Assembly (NCBI GenBank): GCA_023053545.1
Contig: JAKZAN010000005.1
Span: forward strand, 868,001-932,000
Length of the DNA stretch: 64,000 bases
Direction of reading: 5' to 3'
Origin: Lepidurus packardi
Taxonomy: Eukaryota; Arthropoda; Branchiopoda; Notostraca; Triopsidae
Each line of letters opens with the position of its first letter. Position 1 is the stretch's first letter. The notes below the pieces were generated by a model. The model was not told the origin of the DNA and did not search any database. It saw only the letters and a program-made list of their open reading frames with translations. Below are positions 49,447 through 63,466 of this stretch, one piece after another. The translations under genes and the position numbers were made by a program.

Positions 49447-52400
49447 TCAGTAATTCATGAACTAAGTCAGTATTTCACTAATTAAGTCCTTAATTAATTA
49501 ATTTAGTCCATAGTTCATGAACTAAGTCAGGAAATCATGAATTAAGTCAGTAATTCATGAATTAAGTCAGTAATTCATGAATTAAGTCAGTAATTCATGA
49601 ATTATGTCAGTAGTTCATTAATTTAGTCAGTAGTTCATTAATTAAATCATGAATTCATGAATTATGTCAGTAATTCATGAATTATGTCAGTAATTCATGA
49701 ATAAAGTCAGTAATTCAGTAATTAAGTCCGTAATTATTTAATTATTTCCGTAATAATTTAATTTAGTCTGTAATTCATGAATTAAGTCAGTAATTCATGA
49801 ATTAAGTCAGCAATTCATAAATTAAGTCAGTAATTCATGAATTAAGTCAGTAATTCATAAATTAAGTCCGTAATTATTTTAATTATTTCCGTAATAATTT
49901 AATTTAGTCTGTAATTCATTAATTAAGTCAGTAATTCATGAATTAAATCAGCAATTCATAAATTAAGTCAGTAATTCATGAATTAAGTCAGAAATTCATG
50001 AATTAAGTCAGTAATTCATGAATTAAGTCTTAATTCATTATTGAAGTCGGAAATTCATTAATGAAGTCAGTAATTCATGAATTAAGTCAGTAATTCATGA
50101 ATTAAGTCAGTAATTCATTAATTAAGTCCGTAATTATTTAATTAATTCCGTAATAATTTAATTTAGTCTGTAATTCATTAATTAAGTCAGTAATTCATGA
50201 ATTATCTCAGTAATTCATGAATTAAGTCATAATTCATTATTGAAGTCGGAAATTCATTAATGAAGTCAGTAATTCATGAATTAAGTCAGTAATTCATTAA
50301 TTAAGTCCGAAATTATTTAATTAATTCCGTAATAATTTAATTTAGTCTGTAATTCATTAATTAAGTCAGTAATTCATGAATTAAGTCAGCAATTCATAAA
50401 TTAAGTCAGTAATTCATTAATTTAGTCAGTAATTCATGAATTAAGTCAGTAATTAATGAATTAAGTCAGTAATATTAATTTAGTCAGTAGTTCATGAATT
50501 AAGTCAGTAATTCATGAATTAAGTCATAATTCATGAATTAAGTCCGTAATTATATAATTAAATTCGGAAATCATTAATAAGTACCTAATTATTTAATTAA
50601 ATCCGGAAATCGTTAATTAGTCAGTAATTCATGAATTAAGTCAGTAATTCATGAATTAAGTCAGTAATTCATGAATTATGTCAGTAGTTCATTAATTTAG
50701 TCAGTAGTTCATTAATTAAATCATGAATTCATGAATTATGTCAGTAATTCATGAATTATGTCAGTAATTCATGAATAAAGTCAGTAATTCAGTAATTAAG
50801 TCCGTAATTATTTAATTATTTCCGTAATAATTTAATTTAGTCTGTAATTCATGAATTAAGTCAGTAATTCATGAATTAAGTCAGCAATTCATAAATTAAG
50901 TCAGTAATTCATGAATTAAGTCAGTAATTCATAAATTAAGTCCGTAATTATTTTAATTATTTCCGTAATAATTTAATTTAGTCTGTAATTCATTAATTAA
51001 GTCAGTAATTCATGAATTAAATCAGCAATTCATAAATTAAGTCAGTAATTCATGAATTAAGTCAGAAATTCATGAATTAAGTCAGTAATTCATGAATTAA
51101 GTCTTAATTCATTATTGAAGTCGGAAATTCATTAATGAAGTCAGTAATTCATGAATTAAGTCAGTAATTCATGAATTAAGTCAGTAATTCATTAATTAAG
51201 TCCGTAATTATTTAATTAATTCCGTAATAATTTAATTTAGTCTGTAATTCATTAATTAAGTCAGTAATTCATGAATTATCTCAGTAATTCATGAATTAAG
51301 TCATAATTCATTATTGAAGTCGGAAATTCATTAATGAAGTCAGTAATTCATGAATTAAGTCAGTAATTCATTAATTAAGTCCGAAATTATTTAATTAATT
51401 CCGTAATAATTTAATTTAGTCTGTAATTCATTAATTAAGTCAGTAATTCATGAATTAAGTCAGCAATTCATAAATTAAGTCAGTAATTCATTAATTTAGT
51501 CAGTAATTCATGAATTAAGTCAGTAATTAATGAATTAAGTCAGTAATATTAATTTAGTCAGTAGTTCATGAATTAAGTCAGTAATTCATGAATTAAGTCA
51601 TAATTCATGAATTAAGTCCGTAATTATATAATTAAATTCGGAAATCATTAATAAGTACCTAATTATTTAATTAAATCCGGAAATCGTTAATTAGTCAGTA
51701 ATTCATGAATTAAGTCAGAAATTCATGAATTAAGTCAGTAATTCATGAATTAAGTCTTAATTCATTATTGAAGTCGGAAATTCATTAATGAAGTCAGTAA
51801 TTCATGAATTAAGTCAGTAATTCATGAATTAAGTCAGTAATTCATTAATTAAGTCCGTAATTATTTAATTAATTCCGTAATAATTTAATTTAGTCTGTAA
51901 TTCATTAATTAAGTCAGTAATTCATGAATTATCTCAGTAATTCATGAATTAAGTCATAATTCATTATTGAAGTCGGAAATTCATTAATGAAGTCAGTAAT
52001 TCATGAATTAAGTCAGTAATTCATTAATTAAGTCCGAAATTATTTAATTAATTCCGTAATAATTTAATTTAGTCTGTAATTCATTAATTAAGTCAGTAAT
52101 TCATGAATTAAGTCAGCAATTCATAAATTAAGTCAGTAATTCATTAATTTAGTCAGTAATTCATGAATTAAGTCAGTAATTAATGAATTAAGTCAGTAAT
52201 ATTAATTTAGTCAGTAGTTCATGAATTAAGTCAGTAATTCATGAATTAAGTCATAATTCATGAATTAAGTCCGTAATTATATAATTAAATTCGGAAATCA
52301 TTAATAAGTACCTAATTATTTAATTAAATCCGGAAATCGTTAATTAGTCAGTAATTCATGAATTAAGTCAGAAATTCATGAATTAAGTCAGTAATTCATG

Positions 52401-55400
52401 AATTAAGTCTTAATTCATTATTGAAGTCGGAAATTCATTAATGAAGTCAGTAATTCATGAATTAAGTCAGTAATTCATGAATTAAGTCAGTAATTCATTA
52501 ATTAAGTCCGTAATTATTTAATTAATTCCGTAATAATTTAATTTAGTCTGTAATTCATTAATTAAGTCAGTAATTCATGAATTATCTCAGTAATTCATGA
52601 ATTAAGTCATAATTCATTATTGAAGTCGGAAATTCATTAATGAAGTCAGTAATTCATGAATTAAGTCAGTAATTCATTAATTAAGTCCGAAATTATTTAA
52701 TTAATTCCGTAATAATTTAATTTAGTCTGTAATTCATTAATTAAGTCAGTAATTCATGAATTAAGTCAGCAATTCATAAATTAAGTCAGTAATTCATTAA
52801 TTTAGTCAGTAATTCATGAATTAAGTCAGTAATTAATGAATTAAGTCAGTAATATTAATTTAGTCAGTAGTTCATGAATTAAGTCAGTAATTCATGAATT
52901 AAGTCATAATTCATGAATTAAGTCCGTAATTATAAACTTAAATTCGGAAATCATTAATAAGTACCTAATTATTTAATTAAATCCGGAAATCATTAATTAG
53001 TCAGTAAATCATGAATTAAGTCCGTAATTCATTAATTAAGTCAGTAATTCATGAATTAAGTCAGTAATTCAATAATTAAGTCAGTAACTCATTAATTAAG
53101 TCATTAATTCATGAATTAAGTCAGTAATTCATGAATTAGGTCACTAATTCATGAATAAAGTCAGTTATTCATTAGTTAAGTCAGTAATTCATGAATTAAG
53201 TCCGTAATTATTTTATTAAATCCGTAATTCATTATTTAAGTCAGTAATTCATTAATTAAGTCAGTAAATCATGAATAAAGTCAGTATTTCCTTAATTAAG
53301 TTAGTATTTCATGAATTAAGTCAGTAATTCCTTAATTAAGTCATTAATTCATGAAGTAAGTCAGCAATTCATAAATTAAGTTAATAATTCATGAATAAGT
53401 CAGTAATTCATGAATTAAGTCAGTATTTCATGACTTAAGTCCGTAATTATTTAATTGAATCCGTAAATCATTAATTAAGTCCGTAATTCCATAATTAAGT
53501 CAGTATTTCATGAATTAAGTCAGTAATTTATGAATTAAGTAATAAATTCATGAATTAAGTCGGTAATTCATTAATTAAATCATTAATTCATGAATTATGT
53601 CAGTAATTCATGAATTAAGTCAGTAATTAATGATTAATTCAGTAATTCATGAATTATGTCAGTAATTCATGAATTAAGTCATAATTCATTATTGAAGTCG
53701 GAAATTCATTAATGAAGTCAGTAATTAATGAATTAAGTCAGTAATTCATGAATTAAGTCAGTAATTCATTAATTAAGTCCGTAATTATTTAATTAATTCC
53801 GTAATAATTTAATGTAGTCTGTAATTCATTAATTAAGTCAGTAATTCATGAATTATCTCAGTAATTCATGAATTAAGTCATAATTCATTATTGAAGTCGG
53901 AAATTCATTAATGAAGTCAGTAATTCATGAATTAAGTCAGTAATTCATTAATTAAGTCCGAAATTATTTAATTAATTCTGTAATAATTTAATTTAGTCTG
54001 TAATTCATTAATTAAGTCAGTAATTCATGAATTAAGTCAGTAATTCATGAATTAAGTCAGTAATATTAATTTAGTCAGTAGTTCATGAATTAAGTCAGTA
54101 ATTCATGAATTAAGTCATAATTCATGAATTAAGTCCGTAATTATATAATTAAATTCGGAAATCATTAATAAGTACCTAATTATTTAATTAAATCCGGAAA
54201 TCATTAATTAGTCAGTAAATCATGAATTAAGTCCGTAATTCATTAATTAAGTCAGTAATTCAATAATTAAGTCAGTAACTCATTAATTAAGTCATTAATT
54301 CATGAATTAAGTCAGTAATTCATGAATTAGGTCACTAATTCATGAATAAAGTCAGTTATTCATTAGTTAAGTCAGTAATTCATGAATTAAGTCCGTAATT
54401 ATTTTATTAAATCCGTAATTCATTAATTAAGTCAGTAATTCATGAATTAAGTCAGTAAATCATGAATAAAGTCAGTATTTCCTGAATTAAGTTAGTATTT
54501 CATGACTTAAGTCCGTAATTATTTAATTGAATCCGTAAATCATTAATTAAGTCCGTAATTCAATAATTAAGTCAGTATTTCATGAATTAAGTCAGTAATT
54601 TATGAATTAAGTAATAAATTCATGAATTAAGTCGGTAATTCATTAATTAAATCATTAATTCATGAATTATGTCAGTAATTCATGAATTAAGTCAGTAATT
54701 AATGATTAATTCAGTAATTCATAAATTAAGTCAGTATTTCATGAATTAAGTCAGTAATTTATGAATTAAGTAATAAATTCATGAATTAAGTCGGTAATTC
54801 ATTAATTAAATCATTAATTCATGAATTAAGTCAGTAATTCATGAATTAAGTTAGTAATTCATGAATTAAGTCAGTAATTCATTAATTAAGTCCGTAACTA
54901 TTTAATTATTTCCGTAATAATTTAATTTAGTCTGTAATTCATTAAATAAGTCAGTAATTCATGAATTAAGTCAGTTATTCATTATTTAAGTCAGTAGTTC
55001 ATGAATTTAGTCAGTAATTCATGAATTATGTCAGTAATTCATATAGTTAAGACAGTAATTCATGAATTAAGTCAGTAATTCAAGAGTTAAGTCTGTATTT
55101 CTTGAATTAAGTCAATAATTCATGAATTAAGTCACTAATTCATGAATTAAGTCAGTATTTCATGAAATAAGTCAGTAATTAATTAATTTAGTCAGTAATT
55201 CATTAATTAAGTCAGTAGTTCATTAATTTAGTCAGTAATTCATTAATTCAGTCCGTAATTATTTAATTAATTCCGTAATAATTTAATTTATTCTGTAATT
55301 CATTAATTAAGTCAGTAATTCATGAATTAAGTCAGCAATTCATAAATTAAGTCAGTAATTCATTAATTTAGTCAGTAATTCATGAATTAAGTCAGTAATT

Positions 55401-58400
55401 CATGAATTAAGTCAGTAATTCATGAATTAAGTCAGTAATTCATTAATTTAGTCAGTAGTTCATGAATTAAGTCAGTAATTCATGAATTAAGTCATAATTC
55501 ATGAATTAAGCCCGTAATTATTTAATTAAATCCGGAAATCATTAATAAGTCCCTAATTATTTAATTAAATCCGGAAATCATTAATTAGTCAGTAAATCAT
55601 GAATTAAGTCCGTAATTTATTAATTAAGTCAGTAATTCATGAAATAAGTCAGTAATTCATGAAATAAGTCAGTAATTCAATAGTTAAGTCAGTAACTCAT
55701 TAATTAAGTCATTAATTCATGAATAAAGTCAGTTATTCATTAGTTAAGTCAGTAATTCATGAATTAAGTCCGTAATTATTTTATTAAATCCGTAATTCCT
55801 TAATTAAGTCAGTAATTCATGAATTAAGTCAGTAAATCATGAATAAAGTCAGTATTTCATGAATTAAGTTAGTATTTCATGAATTAAGTCAGTAATTAAT
55901 TAATTAAGTCATTAATTCATGAAGTAAGTCAGCAATTCATAAATTAAGTTAGTAATTCATGAATTAAGTCAGTAATTCATAAATTAAGTCACTAATTCAT
56001 GACTTAAGTCCGTAATTATTTAATTGAATCCGTAAATCATTAATTAAGTCCGTAATTCATTAATTAAGTCAGTATTTCATGAATTAAGTCAGTAATTTAT
56101 GAATTAAGTAATAAATTCATGAATTAAGTCGGTAATTCATTAATTAAATCATTAATTCATGAATTATATCAGTAAATGCATGAATTAAGTCAGTAATTCA
56201 TGATTAGTTCAGTAATTCATAAATTAAGTCAGTATTTCATTAATTAAGTCAGTAATTTATGAATTAAGTAATAATTTCATGAATTAAGTCGGTAATTCAT
56301 TAATTAAATCATTAATTCATGAACTAAGTCAGTAATTCATGAATTAAGTCAGTTATTCATTATTTAAGTCAGTAATTCATTAACTAAGTCAGTAAATCAT
56401 TGCTTAAGTTAGTAATTCATGAATTAAGTCAGTAGTTCATGAGTTAAGTCAGTAATTCATTAATTAAGTCAGTAGTTCATGACTTAAGTCCGTAATTATT
56501 TTATGAAATCCGTAATTCATTAATTAAGTCAGTATTTCATGAATTAAGTCCGTAATTATTTAAATAAATCCGTAATTCATGAATTACGTCAGTGATTCAT
56601 GAACTAAGTCAGTAAATCATGAATAAAGTCAGAATTTCATGAATTGTCAGTATTTCATGAATTAAGTCAGAAATTTATGAATTAAGTCAGTAATTTATGA
56701 ATTAAGTAATAAATTCATGAATTAAGTCGGTAATTCATTAATTAAGTCATAATTCATTATTGAAGTCGGAAATTCATTAATGAAGTCAGTAATTCATGAA
56801 TTAAGTCAGTAATTCATGAATTAAGTCAGTAATTCATGAATTAAGTCAGTAATTCATTAATTAAGTCCGTTATTATTTAATTAATTCCGTAATAATTTAA
56901 TTTAGTCTGTAATTCATTAATTAAGTCAGTAATTCATTAATTTAGTCAGTAGTTCATGAATTAAGTCAATAATTCATGAATTAAGTCATAATTCATGAAT
57001 TAAGTCCGTAATTATTAAGTTATTAAGTTATTAAGTCGTAATTATTAAGTTATTATGTTATTAAGTCGTAATTATTAAGTTATTAATTAAGTCCCTAATT
57101 ATTTAATTAAATCCGGAAATCATTAATTAGTCAGTAAATCATGAGTTAAGTCCGTAATTCATTAATTAAGTCAGTATTTCATGAATTAAGTCAGTAGTTC
57201 CTTAATTAAGTCATTAATTCATGAAGTAAGTCAGCAATTCATAAATTAAGTTAGTAATTCATGAATTAAGTCAGTAATTCATGAATTAAGTCAGTAATTC
57301 ATGACTTAAGTCCGTAATTATTTAATTGAATCCGTAAATCATTAATTAAGTCCGTAATTCATTAATTAAGTCAGAATTTCATGAACTAAGTCAGTAATTT
57401 ATGAATTAAGTAATAAATTCATGAATTAAGCCGGTAATTCATTAATTAAATCATTAATTCATGAATTTTGTCAGTTAATTCATGAATTAAGTCAGTAATT
57501 CATGATTAATTCAGTAATTCATAAATTAAGTCAGTATTTCATGAATTAAGTCAGTAATTTATGAATTAAGTCAGTATTTCATGAATTAAGTCGGTAATTC
57601 ATTAATTTAATCATTAATTCATGAATTAAGTCAGTAATTCATGAATTAAGTCAGTTATTCATTAATTAAGTCCGTAATTATTTAATTATTTCCGTAATAA
57701 TTTAATTTAGTCTGTAATTCATTAAATAAGTCAGTAATTCATGAATTAAGTCAGTTATTCATTATTTAAGTCAGTAATTCATTAACTAAGTCAGTAAATC
57801 ATTGCTTAAGTCATTATTTCATGAATTAAGTCAGTAATTCATGAATTAAGTCAGTAGTTCATTAATTTAGTCAGTAATTCATGAATTATGTCAGTAATTC
57901 ATGAATTGAGTCATTAATTCATTAACTAAGTCAGTAGTTCATGAGTTAAGTCAGTAATTCATTAATTAAGTCAGTAGTTCATGACTTAAGTCAGTAATTC
58001 ATGAAGTAAGTCATTAATTCATGAATTAAGTCAGTAATTCATTAATTTAGTCAGTAGTTCATGAATTAAGTCAGTAATTCATGAATTAAGTCATAATTCA
58101 TGAATTAAGTCCGTAATTATTTAATTAAATCCGGAAATCATTAATTAGTCAGTAAATCATGAATTAAGTCCGTAATTCATTAATTAAGTCAGTATTTCAT
58201 GAATTAAGTCAGTAGTTCTTTAATTAAGTCATTAATTCATGAAGTAAGTCAGCAAGTCATAAATTAAGTTAGTAATTCATGAATTAAGTCAGTAATTCAT
58301 GAATTAAGTCAGAAATTCATGACTTAAGTCCGTAATTATTTAATTGAATCCGTAAATCATTAATTAAGTCCGTAATTCATTAATTAAGTCAGAATTTTAT

Positions 58401-61400
58401 GAATTAAGTCAGTAATTTATGAATTAAGTAATAAATTCATGAATTAAGTAATAAATTCATGAATTAAGTCGGTAATTCATTAATTAAATCATTAATTCAT
58501 GAATTAAGTCAGTAATTTATGAATTAAGTCAGTAATTCATGAATTAAGTCAGTTATTCATTAATTAAGTCCGTAATTATTTAATTATTTCCGTAATTATT
58601 TAATTATTTCCGTAATTATTTAATTATTTCCGTAATTATTTAATTATTTCCGTAATAATTTAATTTAGTCTGTAATTCATTAAATAAGTCATTAATTCAT
58701 GAATTAAGTCAGTAATTCATGAATTAAGTCAGTAGTTCATTAATTTAGTCAGTAATTCATGAATTATGTCAGTAATTCATGAATTATGTCAGTAATTCAT
58801 GAATTATGTCAGTAATTCATGAATTATGACAGTAATTCATGAATTGAGTCATTAATTCATTAACTAAGTCAGTAGTTCATGAGTTAAGTCAGTAATTCAT
58901 TAATTAAGTCAGTAGTTCATGACTTAAGTCAGTAATTCATGAATTAAGTCAGTAGTTCATTAATTACGTCACTAATTCATGAATTAAGTCAGTATTTCAT
59001 GAATTAAGTCTGTAGTTAATTAATTTAGTCAGTAATTCATTAATTATGTCAGTAATTCATTAATTATGTCAGTAAATCATGAATTAAGTCAGTAATTCAT
59101 GAATTAAGTCAGTAGTTCATTAATTTAGTCGGTATTTCATTAATTATGTCAGTAATTCATGAATTAAATCAGTAATTCATGAATTAAGTCAGTAATTCAT
59201 GAATGAAGTCAGTAATTCATATAGTTGAGACAGTAATTCATGAATTAAGTGAGTAATTCATGAATTAAGTCAGTAATTCAAGAGTTAAGTCTGTATTTCT
59301 TGAATTAAGTCAATAATTCATGAATTGATTCAGTAATTCATGAATTAAGTCAGTAATTCATGAATTATGTCAGTAGTTCATTAATTTAGTCATTAATTCA
59401 CTAATTAAGTCAGTAATTCATGAATTAAGTCAGTATTTCATGAATTAAGTCAGTAATTAATTAATTTAGTCAGTAATTCATTAATTAAGTCAGTAGTTCA
59501 TTAATTTAGTCAGTAATTCATGAATTAAGTCAGAAAATCATCAATTAAGTCAGTAAATATTTATTTAAGTCAGTTATTCATGAATTAAGTCATTAATTAT
59601 TTAATTAAGTCTATAATTATTTAATTTAGTCTATAATTCATGAACTAAGTCAGTAATTCATTAACTATGTCAGGAAATCGTGAATTAAGTCAGTAATTCA
59701 TGAACTAAGTCAGTAATTCATGATTTAAGTCAGTAATTCATGAATTAAGTCAGTAATTCATGAATTAAGTCAGTATTTCATGAATTAAGTCAGTAATTAA
59801 TTAATTTAGTCAGTAATTCATTAACTAAGTCATAAGTCATTAGTTATTTCAGTAATTCATGAATTGAGTCCGTAATTCATTAATTAAGTCAGTAATTCAT
59901 GAATTAAGTCAGTAATTCATGAATTAAGTCAGTAATTCATGAATTTAGTCAGTAATTCATGAATTAAGTCAGTAATTCATGAATTAAGTCAGTAATTCAT
60001 GAATTTAGTCAGGAAATCATGAATTAAGTCAGTAATTCATGAATTAAGTCAGTAATTCATATAATTAAGACAGTAATTCATGAATTCAGTCAGTAATTCA
60101 TTAATTAAGTCCGTAATTATTTAATTATTTCCGTAATAATTTAATTTAGTCTGTAATTCATTAAATAAGTCAGTAATTCATGAATTAAGTCAGCAATTCA
60201 TAAATTAAGTCAGTAATTCATTAATTTAGTCAGTAATTCATTAACTTAGTCAGTAATTCATAAATTAAGTCAGTAATTCATGAATTAAGTCAGTAATTTA
60301 TGAATTAAGTCAGTAATTCATTAATTAAGTCCGTAATTATTTAATTAATTCCGTAATAATTTAATTTAGTCTGTAATTCATTAATTAAGACAGTAATTCA
60401 TGAATTAAGTCAGCAATTCATAAATTAGGTCAATAATTCATTAATTAAATCATTAATTCATGAATTAAGTCAGTAATTCATTAATTAAATAATTAATTTA
60501 TGAATTATGTCAGTAATTCATGAATTATGTCAGTAATTCATGAACTAAGTCAGTAATTCATGAATTAAGTCAGTAATTCATGAATTAAGTCAGTAATTCA
60601 TGAACTAAGTCAGCAATTCATAAATTAAGTCAGTAATTCATGAATTAAGTCAGTAATTCATGAATTAAGTCAGTACTTCATTATTTAAGTCCGTAATTAT
60701 TTAATTATTTCCGTAATAGTTAAATTTAGTCTGTAATTCATAAATTAAGTCAGTAATTCATGAATTAAGTCAGTAATTCATGAATTTAGTCAGTAGTTCC
60801 TGAATTAAGTCAGTAATTCCTGAATTAAGTCAGTATTCATGAATTAAGTCAGTAATTCATTAATTAAGTTCGTAATTATTTAATTAATTCCGTAATAATT
60901 TAATTTAGTCTGTAATTCATTAATTAAGTCGGTAATTCATGAATTAAGTCAGCAATTCATAAATTAAGTCAGTAATTCATTAATTTAGTCAGTAATTCAT
61001 GAATTAAGTCAGTAATTCATGAATTAAGTCAGTAATTCATGAATTAAGTCAGTAATTCATGAATTAAGTCAGTAATTCATGAATTAAGTCAGTAATTCAT
61101 GAATTAAGTCAGTAATTCATGAATTAAGTCAGTAATTCATGAATTAAGTCAGTAATTCATGAATTAAGTCAGTAATTCATGAATTAAGTCATTAATTCAT
61201 GAATAAATTCAGTTATTCATTAGTTAAGTCAGTAATTCATGAATTAAGTCCGTAATTATTGTATTAAATCCGTAATTCATTAATTAAGTCACTAATTCAT
61301 GAATTAAGTCCGTAATTATTTAAATAAATCCGTAATTCAGTAACTAAGGCAGTAATTCATGAATTAAGACAGTAATTCATGAACTAAGTCAGTAATTCAT

Positions 61401-63466
61401 GAATTAAGACAGTAATTCATGAACTAAGTCAGTAAATCATGAATTAAGTCAGTATTTCATGAATTAAGTCAGTAATTCATTAATTAAATCATTAATTCAT
61501 GAATTATGTCAGTAATTCATGAATTAAGTCAGTAATTCATGAATTAATTCAGTAATTCATAAATTAAGTAATTAATTCATGAATTAAGTCAGTAATTTAT
61601 GAATTAAGTCAGTAATTCATGAATTAAGTCAGTATTTCATGAATTAAGTCAGTAATTTATGAATTAAGTAATAAATTCATGAATTAAGTCAGTAATTCAT
61701 TAATTAAATCATTAATTCATGAATTAAGTCAGTAATTCATTAATTAAATCATTAATTTATGAATTAAGTCAGTAATTCATGAATTAAGTCAGTAATTCAT
61801 GAATAAAGTCAGTTATTCATGAATTAAGTCCGTAATTATTTTATTAAATCCGTAATTCATTAATTAAGTCAGTAATTCATGAATTAAGTCCGTAATTACT
61901 TAATTAAGTCCGTAATTCATGAATTAAGTCAGCAATTCATAAATTAAGTCAGCAATTCATAAATTAAGTCAGTAATTCATTAATTTAGTCAGTAATTCAT
62001 GAATTAAGTCAGTAATTCATGAATTAAGTCAGTAATTGATGAATTAAGTCAGTAATTCATGAATTAAGTCATTAATTCATGAATTAGGTAAGTAATTCAT
62101 GAATTTAGTCCGTAGTTTCTGAATTTAGTCAGTAATTCCTGAATAAATCAGTTATTCATGAATTAAGTCAGTAATTTATTAATTAATTCATGAATTAAGT
62201 CAGTATTTCATTAATGAAGTCGGAAATTCATTAGTGAAGTCAGTTATTCATGAATTAAGTCGGAAATTCATTAGTGAAGTCAGTTATTCATGAATTAAGT
62301 CAGTAATTTATGAATTAATTCATGAATTAAGTCAGTATTTCATGAACGACGTCCTTAATTCTTGAATTAAGTCAGTAATTTATGAATTAAGTCAGTAATT
62401 CATGAATTAAGTCAGTACTTCATTAATTAAGTCCGTTATTATTTAATTAATTCCGTAATAATTTAATTTAGTCTGTAATTCATTAATTAATTCAGTAATT
62501 CATGAATTAAGTCAGCAATTCACAAATTAAGTCAGTAATTCATTAATTTAGTCAGTAATTCATGAATTAAGTCAGTAATTCATGAATTAAGTCAGTAATT
62601 CATTAATTAAGTCAGTAATTCATGAATAAAGTCAGTTATTCATTAGTTAAGTCAGTAATTCATGAATTAAGTCCGTAATTATTTTGTCAAATCCGTATTT
62701 CATTAATTAAGTCACTAGTTCATGAATTAAGTCCGTAATTACTTAATTAAGTCCGTAATTCATGAATTAAGTCAGCAATTCATGAATTAAGTCAGTAATT
62801 CAATAATTAAGTCAGTAATTCATGAACTAAGTCAGTATTTCACTAATTAAGTCCGTAATTCATTAACTAAGTCAGTAATTCATGAATTAAGTCAGTAATT
62901 CATGAATTAAGTCAGTAATTCATGAATTAATTCATGAATTAAGTCAGTAATTCATTAATGAAGTCGGAAATTCTTTAATTAAGTCAATAATTCATGAATT
63001 AATTCAGTAATTCATGCATTAAGTCAGTAATTCATGAATTAAGTCAGTACTTCATTAATTAAGTCCGTAATTATTTAATTAATTCCGTAATAATTTAATT
63101 TAGTCTGTAATTCAGTAATTAATTCAGTAATTCATGAATTAAGTCAGCAATTCATAAATTAAGTCAGTAGTTCATTAATTTAGTCAGTAATTCATGAATT
63201 AAGTCAGTAATTCATGAATTAAGTCAGTAATTCATGAATTAAGTCAGTAATTCATTAATTAAGTCAGTAATTCATGAATTAAGTCAGTAATTCAATAATT
63301 AAGTCAGTAACTCATTAATTAAGTCAGTAATTCATTAATTAAGTCCGTAATTATTTAATTAAATCCGTATTTCAGTAACCAAGTCAGTAATTCATGAATT
63401 AAGTCATTAATTCATGAACTAAGTCAGTAAATCATGAATAAAGTCAGTATTTCATGAATTGTCAGT
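49447..63466. repeat. 20-bp satellite, 14 kb array with higher-order repeats
   Basis: About 700 units near GTCAGTAATTCATGAATTAA; each has a 14-bp palindromic core TAATTCATGAATTA. A variant unit class (gtccgtaattatttaatta, then attccgtaataatttaattt) recurs in fixed order. Higher-order copies: a phrase starting gtcttaattc lies at 50027, 51101, 51754 and 52407. A second marker lies at 50226, 51300, 51953 and 52606. So there is a 1074-bp duplication (about 49545-51692) and three consecutive 653-bp units (about 51050-53006). Local expansions are at 57008-57080 and 58575-58655. No gene was seen. Confidence 0.97.

Noticed and set aside
49447..63466. CRISPR-like appearance of regular short repeats
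   Set aside because: The units are contiguous with no unique spacers, the DNA is eukaryotic, and there are no cas genes. It is a tandem satellite.
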